Positions 44,789 to 57,600 of a stretch of DNA of 64,000 nt are shown here, piece by piece. The first letter of the stretch is position 1, and every line of letters begins with the position of its first letter. Origin of the DNA: Adiantum capillus-veneris (lineage: Eukaryota; Streptophyta; Polypodiopsida; Polypodiales; Pteridaceae); the NCBI GenBank assembly GCA_014529385.2, contig CM043963.1:99747412-99811411 (forward strand), given 5' to 3'. Position numbers and translations under genes: made by a program. The notes below the pieces were generated by a model. The model made no database searches and was not told where the DNA came from. It saw only the letters and a list, made by a program, of their open reading frames with translations.

Positions 44789-45452
44789 TTGGAGTTGCAT
44801 TGGAAATATTGGTTGAGCATGGAGGGCAAGCTACTCAAGGACCTCACTGGCGAGGACTTGCCACTTGATCAGTGGATCATTGTATTCAAGGTGCTTGAGA
44901 AGAAGAAGACCAAGGTCTTACTCCACATGGTGCATGACCACATCTATGATGCTTGTTACCTCCTTTATCAGAAGGCTATCACACCTCCAATGGTGAACTC
45001 ATGACCAAGTTTGCAAGGGGCTTCTCCTATGAAAACTATGCAGCAGCCAAAGCAGCATCTGAAAGCCACAAGATTGCATGGGCACTGGTTGATGGAATGG
45101 TCTTGGAGAATGTCAAATCATAGAAGGGGGGTTTGAATAGGAAAGTGATGAAGTTCATGACAAATTATGGTGTGCGTATTTTAGTAGGACAAAAGAATTT
45201 TGATGTGGACTCCTATGGACCTACTGCGCTCAATGTCCCTTTAAAACAAATTAAGACCTCATCACAGCCCCTGTGCACAGACTCATTGGATCAAATTGCA
45301 ATGAGCTTGATTTCTAGGCCCATAAAGCTAAAGAGAAATTTGTCTTATAAAAAATGCATAATTTATGGCTGCATAATAAAGGCAACTACTTAGCTTATGC
45401 TCCAATTTTTGGAAGATGGAGAGGCTCAGAGTAGACTTGCAGGTATTGAAAT
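44789..45452 (+). pseudogene. Unrecognised coding-like fragments, interrupted by gypsy 2
   Basis: Pieces read 'LHWKYWLSMEGKLLKDLTGE', 'SYENYAAAKAASESHKIAWA' and 'YGVRILVGQKNFDVDSYGPT', in changing frames. The last, 'LQFLEDGEAQSRLAGIE', runs into the gypsy 2 LTR. Just beyond the element (53321-53460) a 45-codon frame (KASPSDIEGLTFQKEDEIGV...) ends at TAG. The two flanks may be one former gene or a transposon ORF. Not identified. Confidence 0.3.
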
Positions 45453-45720
45453 TGTTAAGCTGAGAGAATTTTGGATGTTTTACCTTAGTGGAATTTGGAA
45501 TATCAACTTTTGTACTTTTGGGATTCCAAGGGGTGTTCTTGGGAAAGGGCGTTGCCCATTACTATTCTCGATTTATGTAACTGTCGATCCGTGTCTTCTT
45601 GGGAATGTGAAGGCATAAGTTATGGTGGAATTAGTCTGTTTTCAGTTTCTGTGTTCTGTTCCAGTTCGAGTCCATTCTGATTCCTGTGTTTGTCTATTCT
45701 GAATGTCTGTGCCTATAACA
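45453..45720 (+). repeat. gypsy 2 5' LTR (268 bp)
   Basis: Begins 'tgttaagctgagag', ends 'gcctataaca'. Followed by 'cttggcgatcacgg', a weak match to the usual TTGGCGCC primer site. Confidence 0.9.
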
Positions 45721-45899
45721 CTTGGCGATCACGGTGTAGGTGTGATGTAGCATGGACGGATTCAAGTTTCTCTTGTAGGAGCGAGTGCTGAAGCGGTGAA
45801 AGGTTTAGTTGAATGGAGGGAGGATGTTCAAAATAGTGCGTGGTGGTATGGGTCGTTGGCTGCACTCTGGAGGAAGAAGAAGAGGATACATTCCCGTAT

Positions 45900-47690
45900 T
45901 GGAAAGGTCAGTTTGCTAGGCGGTTCAGGCAGTTTTATGGCGAGATGGTCAGAGTTTGGAATTGCAGGGAAGTTTGGATTATAGTGGGATGCACCGAGTT
46001 TCTATAGGGGAGGATTCAGATGATACTATGGAAGATTTGGATGGGGCAGAGGATTATTTGAGTGATAGGTGGGAAGAAGAAGTAGAGAATGAAGAACAAG
46101 ATATATTTTTGCGGCTGTTGGCGGTTGCAATTTTTCCGCATGCATTAGTGGCGAGAAGGAGATTGATTTTTGATCCATTGGGAAGTACCAGTGCAGGAAA
46201 TCTTGTCCGACCATGTGGACTTACAAATATAGCAGCGTCTAAGCATGATATGCACGTCAAATTCCGGACCTTTTTGGGAAAGTCTAAGGAAGACCCCGAT
46301 TGCCACATATCTCGATACGAGACAAGATGGCAGGCCAGAGGATTTGCCGGAGTGTACGATGCCAAGGCTAAGATGCGGCAGTTTGAGGCTCTACATTGGA
46401 TGGGAAGGCTATGCAATGGTTTAGTAATTTTCCAGCAGGTCATTTTGCTGAGAGAAAAGGTTTGGGGTCTCTCCTGGGGAAGCAGCTAAGAGGTTATCTA
46501 AAGAAAAGAAGAAAAGCAGGTCGAAGAAAAAAAAGAGTTCAGATGATTCGGATTTGGACATCGATTCGGATTCGGAAACTGATACTGATTCAGATACAAA
46601 AACGGATTCTGATAGTGAAGAGGATTCCAGTGATGATTCAGATTCAGAAGGAGATGAGGATAAGAAGAATAAAAGCAAGAAGAAGGTGAAGAAAAAGTCT
46701 AAGGATAATGGGAAAGATGATAGAGTGGAAAAATTGGTGGAGAAGAAATTGGGACTGCAGAAAGTTGCGGAATCAAAATCCCCTCATTGTGAAATTTGTG
46801 TTAAGGATGGGCATTGGACAAAGGAATGTTGGTTTAATCCGAATTTCAGGGGTGTTGTACCAGAAAGGATTCAACGGAAGCTACAGCAACAAGGACCTCA
46901 AACTCATGGGGTGTTTCCAGAGACAGTAGGAAGGCAGAGGATGTTCAAGAATCAAGGTTGGCAAAGGAAACAACCATATTCTGGGTGGAGACCACAATTT
47001 AATCAAGGGGGACCATCATTCAGAGGAAATTTCAATTCTGGAGGAGGACCGAGATATGGAGGATGGCAGAATTCAAGACCCCCATGGGGGGGAAATTGGG
47101 ATCAGCAGTAGCGTTGGTAGAATTGGCAGCCACAACCACAAGGATGGAATCAGCCAGTTTGGAATTATCAAGGGGGGAATCAGCAACAGCCAAGGGGGCA
47201 AGTGCCGCAGTTGCCAGCACCACCAGCACAATCAACTGAAGCAAACAAAGAACCGGGAAGTAGTTTGATAGTAGTACTAGAATCGTTTCAGGATCAAGGG
47301 GTGAATGAAGTGGCTATGGATTGTCAGCCGGAATGTGATTGTTCTAAATGTTTGCAAGAGGAAGTAGATGTATTAGTGACAACAAGGTCAAAAGCAAGGT
47401 TGAAACCTCCACTGGAGTGGGAGGAGCAGAAGGAGATTCGAGATGAGGTAGCTAAAGATCTGATGGAAAAGGAGCAACAACAGATCAAGCTGAAATCGAA
47501 GGAGAAAGGGGTAAAAAAGGAGGAGAAGGAAAGAGAAAGTACGAATGCCTTGTTTGAAGAGTTAACTAATTCCTCTATACATTTTACTTTGGATCAGTTG
47601 TTGTCATTAGTTCCAATTTTCAGGGATAAATTATGTAAAGTGATGCGAAGGTCAAAGACTGTTCCGAGTATGAATGAGGTGCAATAGACA
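45900..47690 (+). pseudogene. gypsy 2 gag region
   Basis: An acidic start ('DSDDTMEDLDGAEDYLSDRW') is followed by a gag core (46230-46430). A Ser/Asp run lies at 46554-46680, a basic lysine run to 46740, and a CCHC knuckle CEICVKDGHWTKECW at about 46788-46832. A Gly/Arg/Trp-rich stretch follows (46960-47110, 'FRGNFNSGGGPRYGGW'), resembling RGG-type RNA binding. Further coding-like sequence runs to the protease. Fossil. Confidence 0.7.
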
Positions 47691-47720
47691 GTTCAAAGTT
47701 GCTAGATTAGCCCGGAGGAT

Positions 47721-48137
47721 GTGGATTTTTCAGTACCGACACTATCGTTGGAATATAATAATCGCAAATTTTCCGATGTTTTATTGGATGGTGGATCAGG
47801 TGTCAACATACTTTCGGAATCGGAATTTCTAAGGATGCAAGATGTCAGGTTGGAACCAGCTCCATTTCAAGTGCGTATGGCTGATCAGAGCAGAGTTCAA
47901 CTAGTGGGGATGTTAAGGACGCAAGGTGTTATCATTCATGTATTGCAGTTTATGGTAAACTTTGTAGTCATTAGGATGAAGGATTCAAAAAATACTTATT
48001 CTATGTTGTTGGGGAGGCCATGGTTTCGCACGGCTAAGCTAAAACAGGATTGGGAAAAAAATGAAGTGATGGTTAAGAAAGGAAGAGAGAAGTTACATTA
48101 CCCATGGGGCCGAAGAAGTAATTGTCAGAATCGATGA
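47721..48137 (+). pseudogene. gypsy 2 aspartic protease region
   Basis: 'FSDVLLDGGSGVNILSESEF' near 47775-47835 is a retropepsin active-site strand with DGG. 'YSMLLGRPWFRTAKLKQDWE' near 47995-48055 is the C-terminal half. Matches the layout of gypsy protease in gypsy 1. Confidence 0.8.
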
Positions 48138-50600
48138 AGCCAATGTTGGCACAAGCAATTAACATGTCTGAAGGATTGGAGGATGATGAAGAGGTATATT
48201 TCCTAGTAGCAATTGTTCCGGTATTCGAGGTTGATGTGGAGCGGATCAGTGACAAATATGTAGTGAAAGAGAACAGTTTGGGAATTGATCAGTTGCATAG
48301 GAATACAGATGGTGTGGAACAGGAAAATTCAGAAGAGAGGAAAATCCAAGAAGAAACTGTGATGGAGGATTCGGAGTTGGAGCCAAAGGAGGCAATTCAG
48401 AGAGCGGAGGCTTTGTATGATAAGATGATAAAGAAGGTTTCTCGAGTTAAGGAGGATGATTTACAGGATCTGAATTTGGGGACGGAGGATCATCCAAAGA
48501 TGGTAAGAGTTAGTGTTCATTTGGAGGATGCTTTCAAGAAGGACTTGAAGGAATTACTATTGGAGTATATTGATGTCTTTGCATGGGATTATTCTGATTT
48601 GAAAGGCATGGATCCTCAAGTTTACAAGCATCATATAAATTTGAGAATGGATGCTGTTCCAGTGATTCAACAAAGATATAGGATGAATCAAAATTATGCC
48701 AAGCAGGTGAAAGAGGAATTGGACAAATTGCTGAATGCAGGATTCATTGTGCTAGTGGATCAGGTGGAATGGTTGTCACCAATTGTGGTGGTATCTAAGA
48801 AGTCTGGGAAGTTAAGGGTTTGTGTGGATTACAGAAAATTAAATGCAACAACAGTTTCAGATCCATTTCCATTACCTTTTATTGATTTAGTTTTGGATGA
48901 TGTAGCGGGACATGAGTACACTTTCCTTGATGGATTTTCATGGTACAATCAAATACCAATGCCTGAGGAGGATATTGAAAAAACTACTTTTATCACAGAA
49001 TGGGGAGCTTTTGCATATACAGTGATGAGCTTTGGTTTGAAGAATGGACCACCATCATTTTCGAAGGCAACATTTAAAACCTTTGAGCCACATTTGACAG
49101 ATTTTATGAGGATTTTTTGGATGATTTTTCAGTTTTTGGAAAAAAAGTCAGACATCTGGAATATTTGCGGAAGTGTTTTGAAAGATGTAGGATGTTTTGG
49201 GTGTCGCTTAATCCTCAGAAGTGTGCAATAGCATTGCAGAAGGGAAAGTTGTTGGGACATATCATCTCTCAAGAAGGAATGTCGATTGATGGGGACAAGA
49301 TTAGTGCAATTCAGAAAGCTGTAGCTCCAGACAATTTGAAGGCAGTGATGCAGTTTGTTGGACAGATCAAATGGCATGGTAGGTATTTACGGTATTTGGC
49401 GGATGTAAGTGCACCACTTAGTCATTTGACCAAGAAGGAAGTGGAATTTGTTTGGGGAGAAGCACAAGAAAAGGCTTTTCAGATTATCAAAAAGATGTTG
49501 GTGGTTTCACCTATACTTCAACCACCAAATTGGGAATTGCCATTTCATGTGTATGTAGAAACAATACTGCCTTTGTTATTGAAAGATGCACATAGTTTTG
49601 CCAAGGAATGTGTTCAATGTCAGAAGATGGGGCAACCTAAACAAGGGGATAGGATGCAGGATCATCCTGCCTTGCCATTGGAACCATTTCAGAAGTGGGG
49701 AATGGATTTTGTAGGCCCAATAAAACCACGGGCAAAGAGGACGGGTTCTAGATATATTCTTGTTGCAACAGATTATGCTACCAAGTGGGTGAAAGCGGTG
49801 GCTTTGAGAGATAATAAAGCAGCAAGTGTGGCACAATTTCTATATAAAAAACATTATGACAAGATTTGGATGTCCTATTGAGTTGGTGTCGGATCAGGGA
49901 ACACACTTTTTGAATTTTGTGATTCAGGAGTTGACATCCAGACATATGATTTTGCATAAGAAATCTACTCCATATCATCCGCAAGCAAATGGACAGGCGG
50001 AAAGCTCCAATAAAGTGCTGGTGATAATTTTGAAGAAGATTGTGTCGGAAAACAAATCAGATTGGGATGACAAGCTGGATTCAGCACTATGGGCTTTTCG
50101 CCCGGCTTTTAAGGTGGCGAGACTGGAATGACACCTTTCAAATTGGTGTTTGGAATTGAAGCTATGGTGCCAATGGAATATGTAACTCCAAGCTTGAGGT
50201 TGTCAGTTCAGCATAAGTTAAGTCTGGAGGAATCAATTTCCCATAGACAGAAGGAGCTGCTTAAATTGGAAGAGGATAGAATTCAGAGTGCCTACTTGGT
50301 GGAAGTTGGGCAGAAGAGGAGACAAGCATGGATGTCCAGGCAGGTGAAATTCAAAATTTTTCAGGAGGGAGATTGGGTGATGTTATATAATTCTAAATTG
50401 GGACCACATCCGGGTAAGTTGCAGCTGAGATATTTGGGACCTTATCAGATTGAATCAGAACAGGGCCAAGGAACATTTTTGTTGAAAGATGTCTTCGGAA
50501 CCAAGATTTTGAAACCTGTGAATGGATTCAGACTGAAGAAATTTTATGGAAAGGTTCCTGAGATTCCCAAGTGGATGGTCAATAATGCTGAGGATATTGG
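48122..50600 (+). pseudogene. gypsy 2 reverse transcriptase and integrase region
   Basis: RT: 'VVVSKKSGKLRVCVDYRKLN' (48785-48845), 'FLDGFSWYNQIPMPEEDIEK' and 'LGHIISQEGMSIDGDKISAI' (49250-49312). Integrase: zinc-type 'CVQCQKMGQPKQGDRM' near 49610-49660, 'WGMDFVGPIKPRAKRTGSRY' near 49695-49755 and 'STPYHPQANGQAESSNKVL' near 49960-50020. A C-terminal DNA-binding-like part includes 'GDWVMLYNSKLGPHPGKLQL' (50370-50430). Broken in several places. Confidence 0.85.
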
Positions 50601-50885
50601 CAGATTGTTAACAGTTGGTGTTTTGCGGGTTGCAGTGGAATTTTCAGAGGTAGAATTGGCAATTTGTTGTTGCAATTCAAAACCTGTAAAGGGATTTGGA
50701 ATTCGGAATTTGGATTGCAGACTGGAAGTTGGAATTCGGACTATGGGATTGGAAGTCCAGAAAGAGGAAAGTCGGAGGAATGCAATTGGGCAAAAGGGTC
50801 CAGGGGTATTCATTAGTGGGGGTACTCATTTTAAGGCTAAAAAATCGCTTAGTGCTGATGTGACTCACTTAAGGACGAACATTTT

Positions 50886-52900
50886 TTGGGCGAATCGTGC
50901 ATGGCGTGCCCGAATCGAGGAGAAATTCATCATTATAAGATTAAGGTGGTGAGAAGAGTTGGAGATCACATCCAAGTATGTGAAGGTCGCAATTCATTGA
51001 CTGTTAAGTCGGAGAAGAAGGGCGAAATGTTTTCTGAAAATATTAAGGGAAAGCTGGTGGCGGGTATGCAGGACGATGCATCAGAATCAATGCCGAATAC
51101 CAAGTCGATGAAGATGGCGATGGAGGAGCTGTCCAAGGCGAGGCAGTAGGAAGAGCACATGAGGTGGAGACTGATGAAGCTGAGTCTTTGAGTGATCAGG
51201 GGAGTGTGGAGATGGCGGTGGTAGCGTTTGACCCAAATGAGGCGGAAACCCAGGTATGGCTTAAGCGCATAGGCCTTTATGAGTTTGCATGTCTACCTTG
51301 GGACGCATGGGTAGAGAATGAGTTCGCTGAGCAGCAGTGGAACATGATTAAGGAGAGCGATGGAGTGATTACAGGGGATGTGCGCTTGACACCAAGGTTA
51401 GTGTCCAAGGTTTTCAAAGTTCCGTATTTACCTATGCCGGCTAAGGGGAGGAAGGTGACTGACTCCCCTTAGCTAAGGGGAGGAAGGTGACTAAGGGGAG
51501 GAAGGTGACTGACTCCCAGATGAAGGGGGAATTTGGAAATCCGGTTGGGATGAAGGCATACTATATGGTGAAGAATATGGGTGGAATCAGAGCCTCAAAT
51601 TTGTTTTGGTATTTGGAAAAGTTGTGCATTCTACAGAAGACCGCTTACATGTCTAAGGAGGCTTTTGCACCATTGTTTCAGCCTGAGAGAGGCATTAAGG
51701 TTGATTGGGCATCAATGTTGTATGATCGGATGCAGCTTACTGGAAAGAGAGATTGGCAGCGGACACCGGTAGTGGGCCGAGTGGCACCTTATTTGGTCGC
51801 AATTTTTGAGCATGTTCTGAAGGTTTCGTCAATAGCAACAAGTTTGAAGACACCGGTTGCAGATGTGGTGAAGGAAGAGGGAACATTATGTGGAATGAAG
51901 AAGAGGAAGTTGTTGTTGGGGTCTCCAACAGTTGAAAAAGGCAAATCACCTTTTAAAGTTTCTTGGAAGGGTTTGGAGGAGTTTGAATCAAAGTTGAACA
52001 GTTTCACCATGGAGTCAGAGTCTAAGAATTTGGAGTCCAAAGGTAAGAAGGTCACACTGTTTATGAAAGGAATGGGTGGAGGCGCGGAGAAGAGTGTTCT
52101 GGAAAGTTTGAAAGTTAAGGCTGGTAGCAATGACAGTTATGAGGTCAGGGGGATTTTCTCTATGGAGGAGGCAGCTAACTGTTTGACTCATTTGAATGAG
52201 TCCCTGCAGAATCAAGATGTGGCACTTAGGGTGATGGAAGTTGAGAAGATGGAACATAAGTGTAGTGCTATTCCAAAATGGGAAATGCAGAAAGTCAGGA
52301 TGCAATTATTTCAAGAGAGGTCGGATAAGGAAAGATTGCAGGAGCAGGTTAAGAGGATTAGAGCTGAGGCTATGGCATTCGAGTGTAGCGAAGGATTTTA
52401 CTCGGTGGGCAGGTGGATGAGCAATTTAAAGAATTGGGGGACAAGGTGGCTGATTTGACCACTAAAAATGTTTTTCTGATTAATAGACTAACTCCATTGT
52501 TGGATATGGAGAAGGAGGCATTGCAGAACCAGGGAACGACAGGCATCTTGGTAGTTGATTTGGATGCGGATGTCTTCAAGCAGGAACTGCTAGAATATGC
52601 GCAAGAGATGTGGAATAAAACAACTAGGCTTTGATGGGAGCATATGGAAGTGTCGACGGACCGCTTCAAGAATTGGTTTCAACTAGCTGGAAAAGAGAGC
52701 ATTAGGAGGGAGATTGAGGCATTGAAGATGGAGAATGAGAGGCTGGTTGCAGAGATGGAGGAGTTGAAGAAAAAAATCAAGGAAATTGAAGTAAGTGCAG
52801 GGGGTTTGAGTAAGTGGACAGCAGAGCTGAGCAGTGGTGTTTTGGAACCAGATCGGAATTTAGCAGGTGGAGTGGAATCGAAAGTAGAAAAGTAGGTGGA
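50886..52900 (+). pseudogene. gypsy 2 extra coding region between integrase and 3' LTR
   Basis: The first part reads 'WVENEFAEQQWNMIKESDGV' and 'LTPRLVSKVFKVPYLPMPAK' (51310-51440), then 'YYMVKNMGGIRASNLFWYLE' near 51560-51620. This layout resembles plant transposon-associated proteins in which a substrate segment is followed by 'xINxxFxxP'. The second half (about 52140-52900) is Glu/Lys-rich and coiled-coil-like ('EIEALKMENERLVAEMEELK' near 52713-52770). No enzyme motif or signal peptide is seen. Additional ORFs in this place occur in some plant gypsy lineages; this one I cannot name. Confidence 0.55.
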
Positions 52901-53050
52901 AGCAGAGGTGGAAAAGAAAGCGGATCCGGATTTTGTAGCAATAAAGGCTTTGGAGACAGACGCAGAACATGATGTTGGGGAGCAGGATACTTGATCAAGG
53001 GATTGTGGGTCCAGGTCAGCCTATGGCTCTAGCCACCGGCCTGTGCCAGG

Positions 53051-53319
53051 TGTTAAGCTGAGAGAATTTTGGATATTTTACCTTAGTGGAATTTAGAATA
53101 TCAACTTTTGTACTTTTGGGATTCCAAGGGGTGTTCTTGGGAAAGGGCGTTGCCCATTAGTATTCTCGATTTATGTAACTGTCGATCAGTGTCTTCTTGG
53201 GAATGTGAAGGCGGAAGTTATGGCGGAATTAGTCTGTTTTTAGTTTCTGTGTTCTGTTCCAAATCGAGTTCCATTCTGATTCCTGTGTTGGTCTATTCTG
53301 AATGTCTGTGCCTATAACA
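53051..53319 (+). repeat. gypsy 2 3' LTR (269 bp)
   Basis: Full-length match to 45453-45720. The preceding bases (ccggcctgtgccagg) are a poor purine tract. Confidence 0.9.
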
Positions 53320-53459
53320 GAAAGCATCTCCATCAGATATTGAAGGTCTTACCTTCCAGAAGGAAGATGAGATTGGAGTGCTAACGAGGGTAGTTTTAAT
53401 GGGTGGTGGCTTGATTAATGTTGCAAATATGAAGGAGGAAGTGTCTAACATGTAGGTAC

Positions 53460-54180
53460 TGAACTCTTACATTTCTAAATTTTTGTGAACTGCTAGGTGC
53501 TTAGACCACTTCAAAGTGCTTAGATAGTTGAAAGGTTTATAGCGCTTGACATCACTTGAGAGTCTCAAAGCTCTTGAAAGTGATTGGAGTACTTTAAAAG
53601 GCTTAGACCACTATCAAGTGCATTGAGAACAAATTTGAAGTACTTTAAAGTGTTTAAAAGTACTTGCTGCTGCTTCAAAATTCTCTAAAGTATTTCAAAG
53701 TGCCTCAAAGTACTTCAAAGTGCTGAAAAAGACTTCAAAAGGCTTCCAAATGCTTGAGATTTCTTGTTAATGCTTCTTCTTATAAGAATTTCTAGGCACT
53801 TTACATCACTTTGAAGCACTTTTCTAGAACTTTGAATTACTTTGAGGCACATTGAAGTACTTTGAGGCACTTTAAAACACTTTGGAGCACTTTAAAACAC
53901 TAGCAAGTACTCTCAAGCACTTTGAAGTACTTGCAGGTACTTGAAAGTGTTTCAAAGTGCTTCAAAATGCTTCAAAATGCTTCAAGTGCTTGAGATTACT
54001 TGAAAAAACTTCTCCTTCAGAGCATCTCTAAGCACTTGAAAGTACTTCAAATTACTTCTCTTTATGAGCATTCACAGGCACTTCTCATAACTTTGAAGTA
54101 CTTGAACATTCTTGAATTGTTTCAATGTGCTTCCAACTGCACTAGAAAGTACTTGAAAGTGATAGTGCTTGACAAGCCTT
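53460..54180. repeat. Degenerate short-period repeat array 1 (AAGTGCTTNAAAGTACTT-like)
   Basis: A 10-11 bp unit, 'aagtgcttga / aagtacttca', recurs dozens of times with many substitutions. It switches strand sense near 53790 (to 'cactttgaagcac') and back near 53930. Frames crossing it are artefacts. Confidence 0.85.
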
Positions 54181-56290
54181 CAAGCTTCATGGTTGGTTGT
54201 GAAATCCATAATTTTCTTTTGTTGTTCATTTTGTATAGACAGTAGCTCAGGAAATGGAAAGGACACTACATGAGTTTAGAGGGTAGGACTCCTTCATGAA
54301 GGCATCCTATTAATTCCTGAAGAGAGAGAGCAAGGCCCTTCTAGTGCCTACTCCATCTTCCATGCCTTTTCTTAAGTACTGAGTCTGTTGTTATAATTGG
54401 TGGAAATTGAGTGGGATGTGGGCAAGAATTGTCGAGCAAACATGTGGTTGGGGTTTTTTAGCTACCGTGTGTCCACAAGTACCATCCTTCTGGTTTTTCT
54501 TTGTTTGCATGACTGAGAAATTGTGCATTGTACAAGACTGTGAATAGAAGATATGTATTAAAGCAGAATTCTTGGCACTTGAGAATGTGTATGAGGAGAC
54601 TATAGGTAAGTTGGTGATTTCATAGAATAGGAATCATGCTACTTTCTTATGTATATTAAATGTGTGCTATGTGTGAGGTGAGCCAGTGGTTGACAATGGG
54701 TGTGACCCAGGTGCTTCCACCTGGTGCAAGCACGATGTGGACGAGATCTTTGGCCTAGACACAATGCTTAGGAAGTATAAGAACTTTGAGGGTGGAAAAA
54801 TCGATAAGCTTGGTGATAGAGAGACGCTCAAGGAGACACCGGGTTCTACAAGCAACAAAAGTGATGTTGGTTTTGTCTACTTGTTATCCTCCTATCTCTG
54901 ATTCATGGTTAGATTGTTCATTGTGATCACCATTTTCTCTCATGGCTCCTATCTTGCCTTTCTATAACAAACCTAGGTATTGATATTGATAAGGATGACA
55001 ATATTGCTCAGTTGCTAGATCCTGAAATGGATGCAACTTTGCAACTTGTTGCAAGGGAGTAAAGAAAGAAAAAGGTGGAGGATGGGCTGGCTTGCCACCC
55101 CAAAAAGTACTAATGTACTTCCCCGAAAATCAGAGCATGCAAAGAAGCTTTAGCTTGTTACAACTATGTATCTTTTTTTTCATGCTATCATACTATCTCC
55201 CAACAATATAATATATAATTGTTTTCTCTGAATTGTCGTTCATATGTTTTGTAGTTAAAATCCATGTTGTTGGGTCAAAATTCCCACCACCCAGTGATGC
55301 AGTAGAGCATATTGACTGCAAAGTTCCTTGCATCATTGATCACTTCAATGATAATAGGGATTTGACAATCATTGTTGTTTTCAACAATGTACTTGTGTAT
55401 GTGCACAATAAGGAAAAACAAGACTGCCCCCGATTGTATCAATGCTCTACTTTGCCAAAATAGATGGAGATGGCAACATTACCTACTACCTATGACACGA
55501 CGCAAGGATTTTCTTACTTGCACTAAGTCATGTAGCATAAGTATTCTTGTGGTCCTCAAGCACTCACTAGAATCTAGTAAATGCTATTGAAAAGTGTGTG
55601 ACTTAGGTCAAGCATTGCTTGAGTAGCTGGCTCTCACAAAACACCTGCCATGTTAGTATTTGGACTTTTCATAACCTCCAAAGTCAATGTAGTTCAAAAA
55701 TATAGAAACTTTTTTGTATCTTTTTCCTAAGTTTAATAAGTCAAACACATTAGTGCTAGATGACTCCTTGTATACGACGTTCTTCAATGATCCTTCTTGA
55801 TATGTGATTCTTCTGGAGTTGGAGAAGTAGAATGAGAGGTAGTGCGAACATTAGAGATGTAGAAGTGGGTTGTCTTTTGAATGGCACCAAGCGTTTAACA
55901 TAAGTAAAATCATGACCTAAGTTGAATACCAATGCATTAATTGAATCTCATTCTACACCTTGAAGGAACTATTCTTTGCAAAATCCACTACACACACCAC
56001 TACATTGTTAGGAAAGTTAAACATTCTGTGATTTGTTGAGCTTGCCATCTGTACATGTAGTTGTGTTTGATGAAGTTTTTGAATGAAGCAAGGAAATGAA
56101 ACTCATCAGGCTGATCTGTGAAACCACAAGGTCTTTTTAAAAATTTGTGTTACCTTTCTCGTCCATTTCTGTGTAAGAACCTTGTCAAAAAGCTTCATAG
56201 TCATCGTAGGGATATCATCACTTTGTTTGCATGGAACAAAGTATGGCTTCATGTCCGGTTGTTAGGATGAGCCTCTTGGGACCACATGCC
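54181..56290. other. AT-rich stretch, no gene identified
   Basis: Coding-like frames at 54686-54901 ('CDPGASTWCKHDVDEIFGLD') and 55233-55463 ('AVEHIDCKVPCIIDHFNDNR') have balanced composition, but no family is recognised and no splice pattern joins them convincingly. Confidence 0.35.
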
Positions 56291-57600
56291 GAAGTCCCTT
56301 TATGACATAGAAGACACATTTAGAAATACTATGAAGTTCTGGAAACTAATTGCAAGCATAGTAAAACACATCTAAGTAGCTCTAAGATGCACTTGGGAGC
56401 ACATAACAACACTTGAAAGCACTTGAAGCACTCAAAAACATTGAGAAGCACTTGCAAGCACTCAAAAGAGTTCAAAATCACCAAGAAGCACTGAAAATCA
56501 TTCAACAACACATCAAAGCATTTAGAAGCACATGACAACACTCAAAGGACTTTCTTTAGAAGGACTTTGAAGCACATGGAGTCTTCAATGAGATACCTAA
56601 AGAAATCTAAAGTATTTGGAAGCACTTGAAAGCACTTAGAAGCATTCAAAAGACCTTAGAAGCATTGAAAAAAAATCAGTAGTAGGTAGTACATGGAAGC
56701 ATTCGGAAGCACAAGACATCACTCAAAGGACTTTCTTTAGAAGCACTTTGAAGAACTTAGATTTTTCCTTGAGCTCTTCAAATACCTCTAAAGTATTTGG
56801 AAGATTTTGGAAGCACTTGAAAGCCCTTAAAATCATTCAGAAGACCTTGGAAGCACTTATAAACAAGCACTTGAAAGCACTCAAGAGTCTTCAAAAGCAC
56901 TTCCAAGTACTTGAAGCCTTTGAAAGTTTTTAAAGGCACTAAAAATCACTTAGAATCACTCAACAACACATGGAGCTACTCAAAAGCACTTGGAATCAAA
57001 CTTGAAGCACTTTGAGGCATTTGGGAGAACTTGGAGGCTTGTAGGACTTTGAAGCACTTTTCAACAGTTGGAATTGAATGAGATCACTTAGTGAGAAGCA
57101 CTTAGAAGCCCTTGGAGACATGTGAACACCTCTGAAGCTTTTTTAACCATCAAGCACATCAATGCATTGACAACATTATAAAGCTCTCTGAAGTAATGAT
57201 TGGTTAGGTATAGTAATACACTAACAAGCACCCTTTGGAAGTAGTTGGAAGCACTCAGAGGCACTAAGATGCATTTGTAATCATTCATTAAGTTGTGACA
57301 AGTGCTATAAAAAATGGTAACACATAAGAATGGATTGTCAAGCACTGGAAAGACCTTGAAGCATTTGGAATAATTAGGGGACATTTTGAATGCACTCATA
57401 AGCAATCATGAGTAGATGGAATCAGTTTTCAATCTTTGTCAAGCATTATATGGCACAATTAAGTACTATAATGGACTACCATTTACATCAAAATAGTTGG
57501 AGGCACCTTTAACGAATGTAATGTATTTTGAAAAGATTACAAGCACATAGTAAAGAACCTAATAACACATAGTAAAGCATTATGACACACTCGCAAGATG
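56290..57600. repeat. Degenerate short-period repeat array 2 (AAGCACTTGGAAGCAC-like)
   Basis: The same 10-11 bp unit as array 1 in one main sense ('gaagcacttgaaagcactt'). It is densest at 56390-57130 and thins out to about 57590. 'actcaaaggactttctttag' occurs near 56540 and 56715, so a longer unit of about 175 bp was also duplicated. Confidence 0.85.

Larger units (their letters stand above)
45453..53319 (+). mobile_element. Ty3/gypsy LTR retrotransposon (gypsy 2) with an extra 3' coding region
   Basis: LTRs 45453-45720 and 53051-53319 (TGTTAAG...TATAACA) differ at about 11 sites by eye (about 4%). The flanking bases GAAAT and GAAAG agree at four of five positions, consistent with a worn target duplication. 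The order gag, protease, RT, integrase is Ty3/gypsy. About 2 kb of further coding sequence lies between integrase and the 3' LTR. The outline is whole; the coding is broken in several places. Confidence 0.9.

Noticed and set aside
53460-57600. CRISPR-like array suggested by regular short repeats
   Set aside because: The units are 10-11 bp, degenerate and contiguous with no unique spacers, in a eukaryotic setting.
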